From DASRQK01 sp964401685 (lineage in GTDB: Bacteria; Bacteroidota; Bacteroidia; Sphingobacteriales; Sphingobacteriaceae): a DNA stretch of 19,713 nucleotides. A program made the translations under genes and the position numbers. This document shows, piece by piece, positions 1 to 6,580 of this stretch. The stretch lies in NCBI GenBank assembly GCA_964401685.1, contig CAYNZH010000032.1, forward strand, positions 1-19,713, given 5' to 3'. The first letter of the stretch is position 1. Each line of letters opens with the position of its first letter. The notes beneath the pieces were generated by a model. That model was not told the origin of the DNA. It saw only the letters and a list, made by a program, of their open reading frames with translations, and ran no database searches.

Positions 1-485
1 CCGAATCCGACGTGCTTTTAGCGTCGGCTTCCGATGCGATTATCGTCGGTTTCCAGGTACGGCCTTCGAGCAGTGCGAGAAAACTTGCCGAACAGGAGCA
101 GATAGATATTCGTTTATATTCGATTATCTACGATGCGATCGAAGAGTTGAGGTCCGCGATGGAAGGCATGCTCGCTCCGAAATTTGAAGAAAAGATTGTT
201 GCTAATGTCGAGATTCGCGAAACGTTTAGGATCAGCAAGGTCGGGACTATTGCCGGGTGTATGGTTTTGGATGGAAAAATCAACAGAAACCACGATATTA
301 GAGTTATCCGGGATGGGGTTGTTATTCACACGGGCAAGCTTGCCTCCCTCAAACGCTTTAAGGATGACGTCAAGGAAGTCTCAACCGGTTATGAGTGCGG
401 ATTGAATATTCATAATTTCAACGATATACAAGTCGGAGACATTGTTGAGGCCTACGAGCAAGTAGAGGTAAAACGAAAATTATAA
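1..485 (+). CDS. infB: Translation initiation factor IF-2, C-terminal part (5' end outside window)
   Basis: This is the C-terminal end of the GTPase that places initiator fMet-tRNA on the 30S ribosome. The frame is open from base 3, so the gene begins outside the window. The visible 160 or so residues match the end of IF-2: the SDVLLASASDAIIVGFQVRP segment of domain III, the helix with IRLYSIIYDAIEEL, and the C-terminal barrel that binds fMet-tRNA (FRISKVGTIAGCMV, GKLASLKRFKDDVKEV, GYECGLNI, DIQVGDIVEAYE). The ending EQVEVKRKL is of the kind I associate with Bacteroidota IF-2. The GTG at base 12 is an internal Val codon, not a start. The next gene begins 18 bp downstream on the same strand. 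No terminator lies in that gap, but a terminator-like hairpin follows at 532-586. Identification is secure. Confidence 0.96.
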   Translation, partial: ESDVLLASASDAIIVGFQVRPSSSARKLAEQEQIDIRLYSIIYDAIEELRSAMEGMLAPKFEEKIVANVEIRETFRISKVGTIAGCMVLDGKINRNHDIRVIRDGVVIHTGKLASLKRFKDDVKEVSTGYECGLNIHNFNDIQVGDIVEAYEQVEVKRKL

Positions 486-503
486 GCTAAAAATCCTTCT
501 TTC

Positions 504-1430
504 ATGATGGATAGAGGTCTATTTTTAAAAAAGGGAGCGATGCTCGTGTCAGGAACAGTTCTGACGGGCAGCGCTCCTTCTTTTTTAGAGCTCACTACCC
601 AAAATACCGCAGCCCAACCCTTTCAGCTCAATTATGGCTTTCACCAGGGGCAGTTTGAAAATCACGCCGGTCCGGATTTCCTTGAACAAATAAAATTTGG
701 CTACGACCAGGGATTCAGGGCTATAGAGGATAATGGGTTTGGAAGACGAACCCCCGGCGAGCAAGAGGCGATTGGAAAGTTGCTTAGGGATAAGGGAATG
801 CAAATGGGCGTTTTCGTTCTCGAGAAGGGAGGTAACGGGGCGAATACCCTCGCAGCGAATAAACCCGAACACGTGGAAATTTTTCTGAAAGGCTGCCACG
901 ACGCCGTTGTTTGGGCCAAAAGGTCCGGAGGCAAATATGTCACCGTGGTTCCGGGAAATTTTCAGCGAAATCTGCCACTGGACCTTCAAACAAGCCATGT
1001 GATTGAGGCGTTGAAGAGAGGAGCCGAAATTCTCGAACCGCATGGATTGGTGATGGTCCTTGAGCCGTTGAGTGACTCGCCGGATCTATTCTTACGGACC
1101 TCCAGCCAAAGTTATATGATTTGTAAAGCCGTTGCAAGCCCCTCTTGCAAGATTTTATTTGACGCCTATCATTTACAAAAGAATGAGGGCGACCTGATCA
1201 ACAACCTGGATCGCTTCTGGGAGGAAATAGCCTACATTCAGGTAGGTGACAACCCTGGGCGAAAGGAGCCGGGTACCGGAGAGATCAATTACCTCAATCT
1301 CTTCAAGCATTTGTACCAAAAAGGATATCGCGGGGTCGTGGGTATGGAGCATGGCAAATCAAAACCAGGCAAAGAAGGCGAAATTCTACTCATCGAGGCC
1401 TACCGCAAAGCGGATTCTTTTACCGTGTAG
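504..1430 (+). CDS. Hydroxypyruvate isomerase-like TIM-barrel protein with N-terminal leader
   Basis: This 308-residue protein belongs to the xylose-isomerase-like TIM-barrel superfamily and is closest in feel to hydroxypyruvate isomerase (Hyi). Family members interconvert hydroxypyruvate/tartronate semialdehyde or sugar derivatives using a divalent metal. Likely metal ligands are E187 (VLEPLSD), D220 (ILFDAYH), Q246 (YIQVGDNPGR) and E282 (GMEHG), with H223 beside D220. The segment PGRKEPGTGEINY is a family hallmark. Residues 1-40 are an added leader: a basic stretch (RGLFLKKG), a hydrophobic run and an Ala/Thr-rich region. It resembles a Tat signal in which the second Arg is Gly, so export is uncertain. 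ATG codons at 504 and 507 are both possible starts, and neither has a clear Shine-Dalgarno. The gene follows infB by 18 bp. The exact substrate cannot be read from the sequence. Confidence 0.85.
   Translation: MMDRGLFLKKGAMLVSGTVLTGSAPSFLELTTQNTAAQPFQLNYGFHQGQFENHAGPDFLEQIKFGYDQGFRAIEDNGFGRRTPGEQEAIGKLLRDKGMQMGVFVLEKGGNGANTLAANKPEHVEIFLKGCHDAVVWAKRSGGKYVTVVPGNFQRNLPLDLQTSHVIEALKRGAEILEPHGLVMVLEPLSDSPDLFLRTSSQSYMICKAVASPSCKILFDAYHLQKNEGDLINNLDRFWEEIAYIQVGDNPGRKEPGTGEINYLNLFKHLYQKGYRGVVGMEHGKSKPGKEGEILLIEAYRKADSFTV
532..586 (+). terminator. Terminator-like nested hairpin plus T-tract inside the isomerase 5' coding region
   Basis: The outer stem pairs 534-539 (GGAGCG) with 572-577 (CGCTCC), extended by G533-T578 and A532-T579. 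The inner stem pairs 548-554 (GTCAGGA) with 559-565 (TTCTGAC), with a 4-nt ACAG loop. A T-rich run (TTCTTTTTT) follows at 578-586. The two stems are separated by an internal loop, so stability is uncertain. It could end infB transcripts or attenuate the downstream gene, or be a chance by-product of the coding sequence. Confidence 0.35.
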
Positions 1431-1530
1431 TCCAGCGATAAATACTTACCGACTCCCGGTGAAGTACTGTAAAAGGTAAAAAATCCAAACCAAAAAACGA
1501 GTTATAGGTTTATCTCATAGGTCAAATCAA

Positions 1531-1540
1531 AAGGAGACTT
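1531..1540 (+). promoter_or_regulatory. Strong Shine-Dalgarno upstream of the dehydrogenase
   Basis: AAGGAG sits about five bases before the ATG at 1541. It is the clearest ribosome-binding site in the window, where most genes lack an obvious one. It fixes the start of the dehydrogenase gene and suggests strong translation. Confidence 0.6.
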
Positions 1541-2686
1541 ATGAAAGCAATGAATTACAGAGGCCCCAGGAGGGTGAGAGTGGACGAGAAGCCGATGCCA
1601 GAAATTCTCCACCCCCGGGACGCTATCGTCAGGGTATTGAGAGCATGTATCTGCGGTTCGGATTTGCATCTTTACCACGGCATGGTTCCAGATACGAGGG
1701 TAGGAACGACCTTCGGCCATGAATTTGTTGGTGTTGTAGAAGAACTCGGATCGGATGTCCACAATCTAAAAGTCGGCGACCGGGTGTTGGTTCCTTTCAA
1801 TATTTCCTGCGGTCAATGTGCATTTTGCAAGCAAGGTTTATTTGGTAATTGCCACGAGTCCAATACGATGGCTACCGCCGTATGTGGAATTTACGGATAT
1901 TCCCATACAGCCGGAGGCTTTCATGGGGGACAGGCCGAGTACGTGCGCGTTCCCTACGCGGATTTTGGGCCGACAGTCATCCCAGCCGACATGGATCTGG
2001 ACGATGCCTTGATGCTCACCGATGTCGTGCCCACGGGTTATCAAGCGGCAGAAATGGGTGGAATCAAGGAAGGGGACACGGTCGTTATTTTTGGGGCCGG
2101 CCCAATAGGTATTATGGCCGCGAAGTGCGCCTGGCTATTTGGCGCCGAACGCGTGATCGTCTTTGATCATCTGGAGTACAGGCTGGACTTTGTCCGAAAA
2201 TATGCGCCCTGCGAAGCTTACAACTTCAAGTCTATCACCGATCCAGTAGTTTTTGTAAAGCAGACTACCGGCTGGATGGGAGCGGACGTCTGCATCGACG
2301 CTGTGGGCGCAGATGCGAGCGGAAGTACGCTACACACGGTGACAGGAAAAAAACTTCTACTACAATCAGGATCCGCCATCGCTCTCCACTGGGCGATAAA
2401 CAGTGTGAAAAAGGGCGGAATCGTCTCCATTGTGGGTGTATATGGACCAACGGGCAATCTTGTTCCCATCGGAAATGTGGTCAATAAGGGCATTACGATC
2501 AGGGCCAATCAAGCTTCAGTCAAGCGTCTGCTTCCCAGACTCATAAAACACGTTCAAAACGGCATTATAGATCCGAAAAAGATGATCACCCATCACATTC
2601 CCTTTGAGGAGGTTGCAGATGCCTATCATATATTTTCCTCAAAGCTTGACGGGTGTATAAAACCGGTATTGATGGTCAGCAATTAA
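1541..2686 (+). CDS. Zinc-dependent alcohol dehydrogenase, formaldehyde-dehydrogenase-like (MDR family)
   Basis: This 381-residue cytoplasmic NAD-dependent medium-chain dehydrogenase oxidises an alcohol or aldehyde adduct. Catalytic zinc ligands are C38 (CICGSD) and H60-E61 (GHEF), with D161 in TDVVPTG as the probable third-site residue typical of formaldehyde-dehydrogenase-like members. Structural zinc cysteines are C90, C93, C96 and C104. The Rossmann fold begins at GAGPIG (185-190), and an acidic residue (D209 in VIVFDH) ends its second strand, which favours NAD over NADP. A family-typical insertion lies around residues 255-290, before the KKGGIVSIVG strand. The start is set by a strong Shine-Dalgarno. 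The gene heads a + strand run with an unknown tail-anchored protein, a DUF892 protein and a DUF4142 lipoprotein, a grouping I associate with general stress response. The substrate is not determinable. Confidence 0.92.
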   Translation: MKAMNYRGPRRVRVDEKPMPEILHPRDAIVRVLRACICGSDLHLYHGMVPDTRVGTTFGHEFVGVVEELGSDVHNLKVGDRVLVPFNISCGQCAFCKQGLFGNCHESNTMATAVCGIYGYSHTAGGFHGGQAEYVRVPYADFGPTVIPADMDLDDALMLTDVVPTGYQAAEMGGIKEGDTVVIFGAGPIGIMAAKCAWLFGAERVIVFDHLEYRLDFVRKYAPCEAYNFKSITDPVVFVKQTTGWMGADVCIDAVGADASGSTLHTVTGKKLLLQSGSAIALHWAINSVKKGGIVSIVGVYGPTGNLVPIGNVVNKGITIRANQASVKRLLPRLIKHVQNGIIDPKKMITHHIPFEEVADAYHIFSSKLDGCIKPVLMVSN

Positions 2687-2700
2687 AAACGAACAACACG

Positions 2701-3210
2701 ATGAAGGACGAAAATATAACACAAAAAGGACGAATCAAAGGTTGGGGCCAAGATGCGGATCCCAGAAATGAGCCGACTTATCCCATGAAGAACTACACCG
2801 GTGATGATCATCAGCGTCTGGATTGGGAGCGGCCACCCCTCCAGGAAGTTTCTCAGGAAGTCTTGCGGTCCATAGAGCGGCCGTCCAATTCAGCGGTTGT
2901 CGGTGAAACCATTCCGCCCCGCGGCCTGAGTGGCCAATTGAGACGCTACGCCTTTACCTTCAGTGAATCGCAATTTGGACACTGGATACCCCTGCTGATT
3001 GCCGATCGCATAGATGAAGTGGAAGGGGTGATCGAGGATCTCAGTAAGGGCAGGATACCTAATATTTTTGCTGAAAGAGGCGGACGGGCTGCGTTGAAAT
3101 ACAATAAAAAGGCAGTGATCAAAAAAATCGCAGTAGCATCGCTCTGTATCGGGGTGTGTTGTCTACTGCTCAAAAAAAAGAACCTATCTAATAAATATAC
3201 ACAAAAATAA
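2701..3210 (+). CDS. Unknown tail-anchored protein in the stress cassette
   Basis: This 169-residue protein has no domain I can name. The frame is open further upstream into the dehydrogenase gene, but ATG 2701, 14 bp after that gene's stop, is the sensible start. The N-terminal third is polar and rich in Asp, Pro and Trp (GWGQDADPRNEPTYPMKNYT; DWERPPLQ), and I have the impression of similar N-termini in other Bacteroidota proteins. A middle region carries RRYAFTFSESQFGHWIPLLIADRI. The C-terminus has one hydrophobic segment at about 143-157, containing a Cys-Cys pair (GVCCLLL), flanked by Lys clusters. This suggests a tail anchor in the inner membrane with the bulk in the cytoplasm. It stands 15 bp upstream of the DUF892 gene, so co-expression is likely. 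Function unknown. Confidence 0.8.
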   Translation: MKDENITQKGRIKGWGQDADPRNEPTYPMKNYTGDDHQRLDWERPPLQEVSQEVLRSIERPSNSAVVGETIPPRGLSGQLRRYAFTFSESQFGHWIPLLIADRIDEVEGVIEDLSKGRIPNIFAERGGRAALKYNKKAVIKKIAVASLCIGVCCLLLKKKNLSNKYTQK

Positions 3211-3225
3211 TTAAAATTCAAAATT

Positions 3226-3738
3226 ATGGCTACAAAAAATCAAAACGGCGACATGCCAAATGCTCACTTACATGAACTTTTCGTTGAAGAATTGAAAGAT
3301 ATCATGGGTGGCGAGCGACAGTTGTTAAAAGGTCTGAAAAAAATGTCCAATGCAGCGAACAATGAAAAGCTAAAAATGGCATTCAATGAGCACTATGCGC
3401 AGACCGAGGAGCAGATCGAACGCCTGAAAGCGGTATTTTCTACGCTAGGAATGGCCGGAAGAGGGAAAAAGTGCAAAGCCATGGAAGGTCTCCTTGCAGA
3501 AGGTGAAGAGATCATCGACGAATTTGAGGACAGTCCTGAAGTCTTGGATGCTGCACTAATCGCTGCTGCACAGAAGGTTGAACACTATGAAATAGCGACC
3601 TATGGCACGCTAGTCACCTACGCGCAGATGATGGGCCACACGGAAGCAGAAGAGCTTCTCAAAGCTACGCTCGGCGAAGAAAAGCAGACCGACGAGATGC
3701 TTACACAGTTGGCTGTCAAGGAAATAAACAAAGGATAA
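3226..3738 (+). CDS. YciE/YciF-like ferritin-fold protein (DUF892)
   Basis: This 170-residue cytoplasmic protein has an all-helical pattern matching the DUF892 (YciE/YciF) family of ferritin-like four-helix bundles, which are induced by stress in enterobacteria. Family-like segments are HELFVEELKDIMGGERQLLK near the N-terminus, HYAQTEEQIERLK, and EHYEIATYGTLVTYAQMMG in the third helix. Glu/His pairs (EE..H, E..H) are placed as expected for a possible di-metal site. The length is normal for the family. The biochemical role of the family is not settled. The gene lies between the unknown tail-anchored protein and a DUF4142 lipoprotein, with short gaps (15 bp and 32 bp), so the three are probably one transcript with the dehydrogenase upstream. 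Confidence 0.93.
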   Translation: MATKNQNGDMPNAHLHELFVEELKDIMGGERQLLKGLKKMSNAANNEKLKMAFNEHYAQTEEQIERLKAVFSTLGMAGRGKKCKAMEGLLAEGEEIIDEFEDSPEVLDAALIAAAQKVEHYEIATYGTLVTYAQMMGHTEAEELLKATLGEEKQTDEMLTQLAVKEINKG

Positions 3739-3770
3739 TCGTAATAAATGAAAAATAAAATACTGAAGTC

Positions 3771-4352
3771 ATGAAAAACAGGAAATCATCCTGGTTGATC
3801 TGGTCTTTCCTCTTTGTGGGGATCAGCATCGCCATGTCGTGCGCCTCTGAAACTGCAGGGGACCGAAGAACAGAAGATCAGCAATTTGTCACTGAGGCTG
3901 CGAGCAGCAACAGCTTGGAAATTGCAGCCGGAAATCTGGCAATCACAAAAGGAAACAGCGAGCAAGTGCGGGAATTCGGGCGGCAAATGGTGGACGAGCA
4001 TACCAAAGTAGGGCAGGAGCTAACGGATTTGGCCTCGAACAAGCAATTGTCTGTGTCAACCGAAATGATCGACAAGCATAGAAATCAGCTGGAAAGACTT
4101 CAAGATAAGGAAGGGGCAGATTTCGACGAGGAGTTTATCAAGTTGATGATCGATTCCCATGAAGAGGCAGTAGATCTCTTTGCTGACGCAGCCGAAGGTG
4201 GAAATGGCGTTGTCGACGAGGATTTGCGCAAGTTTGCTGAAGCGAAATTGCCCAATCTCAGACGCCACCTTGAACATGCCGAAAGGTTGAAATCAGAAGT
4301 GGATTCTGCCAACAACAATAACAACATGTTGACGGATTCCCTTTTCAATTAA
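3771..4352 (+). CDS. DUF4142 lipoprotein
   Basis: This 193-residue envelope protein has a basic N-terminus, a hydrophobic stretch (SFLFVGISIAM) and a lipobox-like SCAS with the Cys at about residue 24, giving a lipoprotein signal. The mature part is helical and matches DUF4142, a ferritin-like fold: QQFVTEAASSNSLEIAAGNLA, FGRQMVDEHTKVGQEL, FIKLMIDSHEEAVDLF and KLPNLRRHLEHAERLK. Conserved His residues in the DEHTK, DSHEE and RRHLEHA segments could form a metal site. The tail is Asn-rich (NNNNN), probably a flexible linker. It closes the stress-type cassette and is followed within 10 bp by a bidirectional terminator. Molecular function of the family is unknown, though it often sits near DUF892 genes. 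Confidence 0.9.
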   Translation: MKNRKSSWLIWSFLFVGISIAMSCASETAGDRRTEDQQFVTEAASSNSLEIAAGNLAITKGNSEQVREFGRQMVDEHTKVGQELTDLASNKQLSVSTEMIDKHRNQLERLQDKEGADFDEEFIKLMIDSHEEAVDLFADAAEGGNGVVDEDLRKFAEAKLPNLRRHLEHAERLKSEVDSANNNNNMLTDSLFN

Positions 4353-4353
4353 A

Positions 4354-4398
4354 TAAAAAAAGGTCCTGGCAAAGTATCACTGCCAGAACCTTTTTTTT
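4354..4398. terminator. Bidirectional intrinsic terminator between convergent genes
   Basis: A 10-bp stem pairs 4362-4371 with 4381-4390 around a 9-nt loop. It is flanked by an A-run on the left and eight Ts on the right (4391-4398), so it works as stem plus T-tract in both directions. Read as + RNA the stem has one C-A mismatch. Read as - RNA that pair becomes a G-U wobble, so it should be more stable for the - strand lipoprotein gene. It serves the DUF4142 gene (+) and the lipoprotein gene (-). Confidence 0.9.
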
Positions 4399-4422
4399 AA
4401 GAATAATAACGCCGGTGCGTGC

Positions 4423-5025
4423 TTACAAACCCAGGTTGATCGTGTGGTTCAGATCAAACTTTCCGTCGGTAATCTTCAACGGAGCCTTGTCGCCAATCAT
4501 CGTATGCAGCGTCATCTGAAATTTTCCAGAAAGTTTGGTATACCCTTCCTTGCCGGTTGCTTGTCCGAAGACTGATTGCATGCCTATATCGAAACCCGTA
4601 ATTTCAACTTGACCTACTACTGAATTCGGGTTTTCTGGGTCGCCGGAGACATAAATGGAACCCTCTTGAAAGCCTTCGTTGCTTGAGAATAAAGCCCAGG
4701 AATGACCGATGTTCGTTTCATCCAAGATCACCGGATAGACGCCCTTGGGATTTCTGAATTTTGACGCGGGGATATTTATATACATACCCAGGCTTTCTAC
4801 ATGTTCACCGCCGCTCGCGCCACCTTCCGTGAATACTTTAGTGCCATTGATGTAAACAAGATGGACGCTTTCATCAGGATTTTCGGTAAACAGGGTGCTC
4901 ATCGTTGCTTTCCATTCTACGCCGTTGACCTTCATACTCATACCAGAGCTACCAAGAGGGTCAATTTTTTTCTTGGAGCAACCCACCAGAGCCACACCTA
5001 ACAGAAGTAAGATCAAATTTCTCAT
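4423..5025 (-). CDS. Putative lipoprotein, DUF6252-like, beta-rich
   Basis: This 200-residue protein has a textbook lipoprotein signal (MRNLILLLLGVALVGC, Cys at residue 16) followed by a Lys-rich stretch. The mature part opens with MSMKVNGVEWKA, the type of strand seen at the start of small Bacteroidota lipoproteins of the DUF6252 kind, and continues as alternating beta strands (GSIYVSGDPENPNSVVGQVEI, KLSGKFQMTLH, KITDGKFDLN). It is predicted to be a beta-sandwich anchored in the envelope. Function unknown. It starts 23 bp after the stop of the outer-membrane barrel gene on the same strand, so the two are probably one transcript. The family assignment is from memory of the pattern and is weaker than the lipoprotein call. 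Confidence 0.8.
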   Translation of the reverse strand: MRNLILLLLGVALVGCSKKKIDPLGSSGMSMKVNGVEWKATMSTLFTENPDESVHLVYINGTKVFTEGGASGGEHVESLGMYINIPASKFRNPKGVYPVILDETNIGHSWALFSSNEGFQEGSIYVSGDPENPNSVVGQVEITGFDIGMQSVFGQATGKEGYTKLSGKFQMTLHTMIGDKAPLKITDGKFDLNHTINLGL

Positions 5026-5048
5026 CGTTACAAAATTTAGAAGTAATT

Positions 5049-5591
5049 TTAGAATTCAAATTTATAGGCCGCGCGAATTCCAAAGAAATTGAGGTTGTCC
5101 GTAAGCTGAAAACGCGCGCCAAAATCAAAATTTCCGTACAAATAACCGCCCCCAGCAGCGAAACTAAACTTGGTGTCGCTATAGGATCCCGAGATATTGC
5201 CCAAGCCGAGGCCAAAATCATCCATACTGACCTTCGAACGAGCGATTGTGGGACCGAGCTGAGGTTCTACGTAAAAAGCATCAAAATGGTGGCGGTATCC
5301 AAACAGAATAGGTACCATCCCGATGTTACCACTCATATGCTCTGTGGTGTTTTTCATTCCAAAATGAATGTATCCCAGAGAACCGGTAATATCTCCCATT
5401 TCAGTGATCCCGTAAAAGGCCTTGCCTGAGGCACCGAAACCCACGCCATACGCACTTCCGAAATCGCCAAGAGGCATGGCAATTTCCAGCCCGGCATTGA
5501 TACCGTGAAAACCTCTCGGCTGCGCATTCGCCATTAAACATCCGGCCACACAAAAGGCAAGCATTGTAAGAACTAAATTTTTCATAATCAT
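5049..5591 (-). CDS. Small outer-membrane beta-barrel protein (porin-like family)
   Basis: This 180-residue protein has a cleavable signal peptide (MKNLVLTMLAFCVAGCLMANAQ, likely cut after ANA). Alternating strands rich in Gly and aromatic residues follow: GINAGLEIAMPLGDF, VGFGASGKAFYGI, GSLGYIHFGMK, VPILFGYRHHF, FYVEPQLGPTIA, FSFAAGGGYLYG and NFFGIRAAYKFEF. The C-terminal aromatic residue is the usual signature for outer-membrane insertion. The size suggests an 8-stranded barrel. A Cys-Leu pair in the leader makes a lipobox conceivable, but AQ cleavage fits better. ATG codons at 5591 and 5585 are both possible starts. It leads the lipoprotein gene downstream and is divergent from the LytTR regulator at 5812. 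Ligand unknown. Confidence 0.85.
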   Translation of the reverse strand: MIMKNLVLTMLAFCVAGCLMANAQPRGFHGINAGLEIAMPLGDFGSAYGVGFGASGKAFYGITEMGDITGSLGYIHFGMKNTTEHMSGNIGMVPILFGYRHHFDAFYVEPQLGPTIARSKVSMDDFGLGLGNISGSYSDTKFSFAAGGGYLYGNFDFGARFQLTDNLNFFGIRAAYKFEF

Positions 5592-5612
5592 ATCGTTTAA
5601 ATTTTAATGAAG

Positions 5613-5644
5613 CAAATAAAGGGAGAACCGACCCAGTCCACAAG
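5613..5644 (-). promoter_or_regulatory. Candidate Bacteroidota-type promoter for the outer-membrane barrel gene
   Basis: Read on the - strand, CTTG (5641-5644) is followed after 20 bp by TTTATTTG (5613-5620), one mismatch from the TAnnTTTG consensus of Bacteroidota sigma factor. This leaves a leader of about 15 nt before the ATG at 5591. The layout is the same as at the tRNA-Lys promoter. The remaining intergenic DNA to 5811 shows no gene. Confidence 0.4.
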
Positions 5645-5811
5645 AGCCATTGAGTATTTGATGGAAATCATTTAGTAGGGAACGGTCTGGAAGCAATTCG
5701 CCAAATACTTCCTGAAAGGCGGTGGTCGCAGAGGAATTTGCCTGGAAAACTAACTGATTGTCTCCTTTTTGCTCGGGATATGCTATATTGGCGTTTATTT
5801 GAAAGGAAACT

Positions 5812-6573
5812 ATGAAAATAGCCATTCTTGATGATGAGATGCATGGCGTGGAAAGTTTGGTTCTTCATATACACCAGATTTTTCCAGAGGCAAGTATTGT
5901 CTATAAAAGCACGAAGCCACTGGAAGCGCTGAATGTCTTGAAAAGACTCGAGGTCGATCTGCTTTTTTTGGATGTGGAGATGCCAGTGCTCAATGGGTTC
6001 GAATTTTTGAAGAAGTTCGGCGAAATCCCCTTTGACGTCATATTTACGACCGCATATAGTCAATATGCACTCGAAGCGTTCAAGGCACAAGCTGTGAACT
6101 ATTTGCTGAAGCCGATCGATGCCGACGAGTTGAAAGCATCAATGGAACAGTATCTACGAAAGATGCCACGAAAGACCGACTATGCTACCGCCGAAATTGA
6201 CAGCCTGCTCGCGACCCTCAAACGAAACGGCATCCTGAAGAACAAGATTGCCATCCCCACGCTCGACGGCTTGGAATTTATAGAAATTAGCCAGATCGTC
6301 TATTGCCAGGCGCAGAGCAATTACACAAATATTGTGACCTTGGAGGGTACGATAATGATCAGCCGCACGCTCAAGGAAGTGGAGAAAATCCTCAGCAAGT
6401 TTTCCTTTATTCGAGTACATCAATCCTATTTGATCAATCCCAATTTCCTGGAAAGGTATCACCGCGGTGATGGGGGATATGTTGTTTTGGCGGATGAATA
6501 CAGGATTCCTATCAGCCAATCAAAGCGACAGCGTGTCGTCGAAATTTTTAAAGGCCTAAAGGAGACCTTTTAA
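5812..6573 (+). CDS. LytTR-family response regulator (orphan)
   Basis: This 253-residue transcription regulator has a receiver domain in residues 1-120: acidic pair D7-D8 (ILDDE), phosphoacceptor D54 (LLFLDVEMP), T80 (FTTAYS) and K100 (YLLKPID). A LytTR DNA-binding domain follows from about 145 to 250 (IVYCQAQSNYTNIV, SRTLKEVEKIL, FIRVHQSYLINP, RIPISQSKR). The family normally answers a LytS/YehU-type kinase, but no kinase gene is adjacent. It is divergent from the outer-membrane barrel/lipoprotein pair across 220 bp, which makes that pair a possible target. A purine-rich GAAAGGAAA before the ATG can serve as ribosome-binding site. A TATATTGG box at 5784-5791 is one base off the -7 consensus, but its upstream element is poorly spaced. 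It ends 7 bp from the convergent helicase gene. Confidence 0.93.
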   Translation: MKIAILDDEMHGVESLVLHIHQIFPEASIVYKSTKPLEALNVLKRLEVDLLFLDVEMPVLNGFEFLKKFGEIPFDVIFTTAYSQYALEAFKAQAVNYLLKPIDADELKASMEQYLRKMPRKTDYATAEIDSLLATLKRNGILKNKIAIPTLDGLEFIEISQIVYCQAQSNYTNIVTLEGTIMISRTLKEVEKILSKFSFIRVHQSYLINPNFLERYHRGDGGYVVLADEYRIPISQSKRQRVVEIFKGLKETF

Positions 6574-6580
6574 CGCAACG

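Noticed and set aside
6545..6575. AAAGG...CCTTT at the end of the LytTR gene as a terminator
   Set aside because: The stem is 5 bp, mostly A-T, inside coding sequence and followed by only a short T-run.
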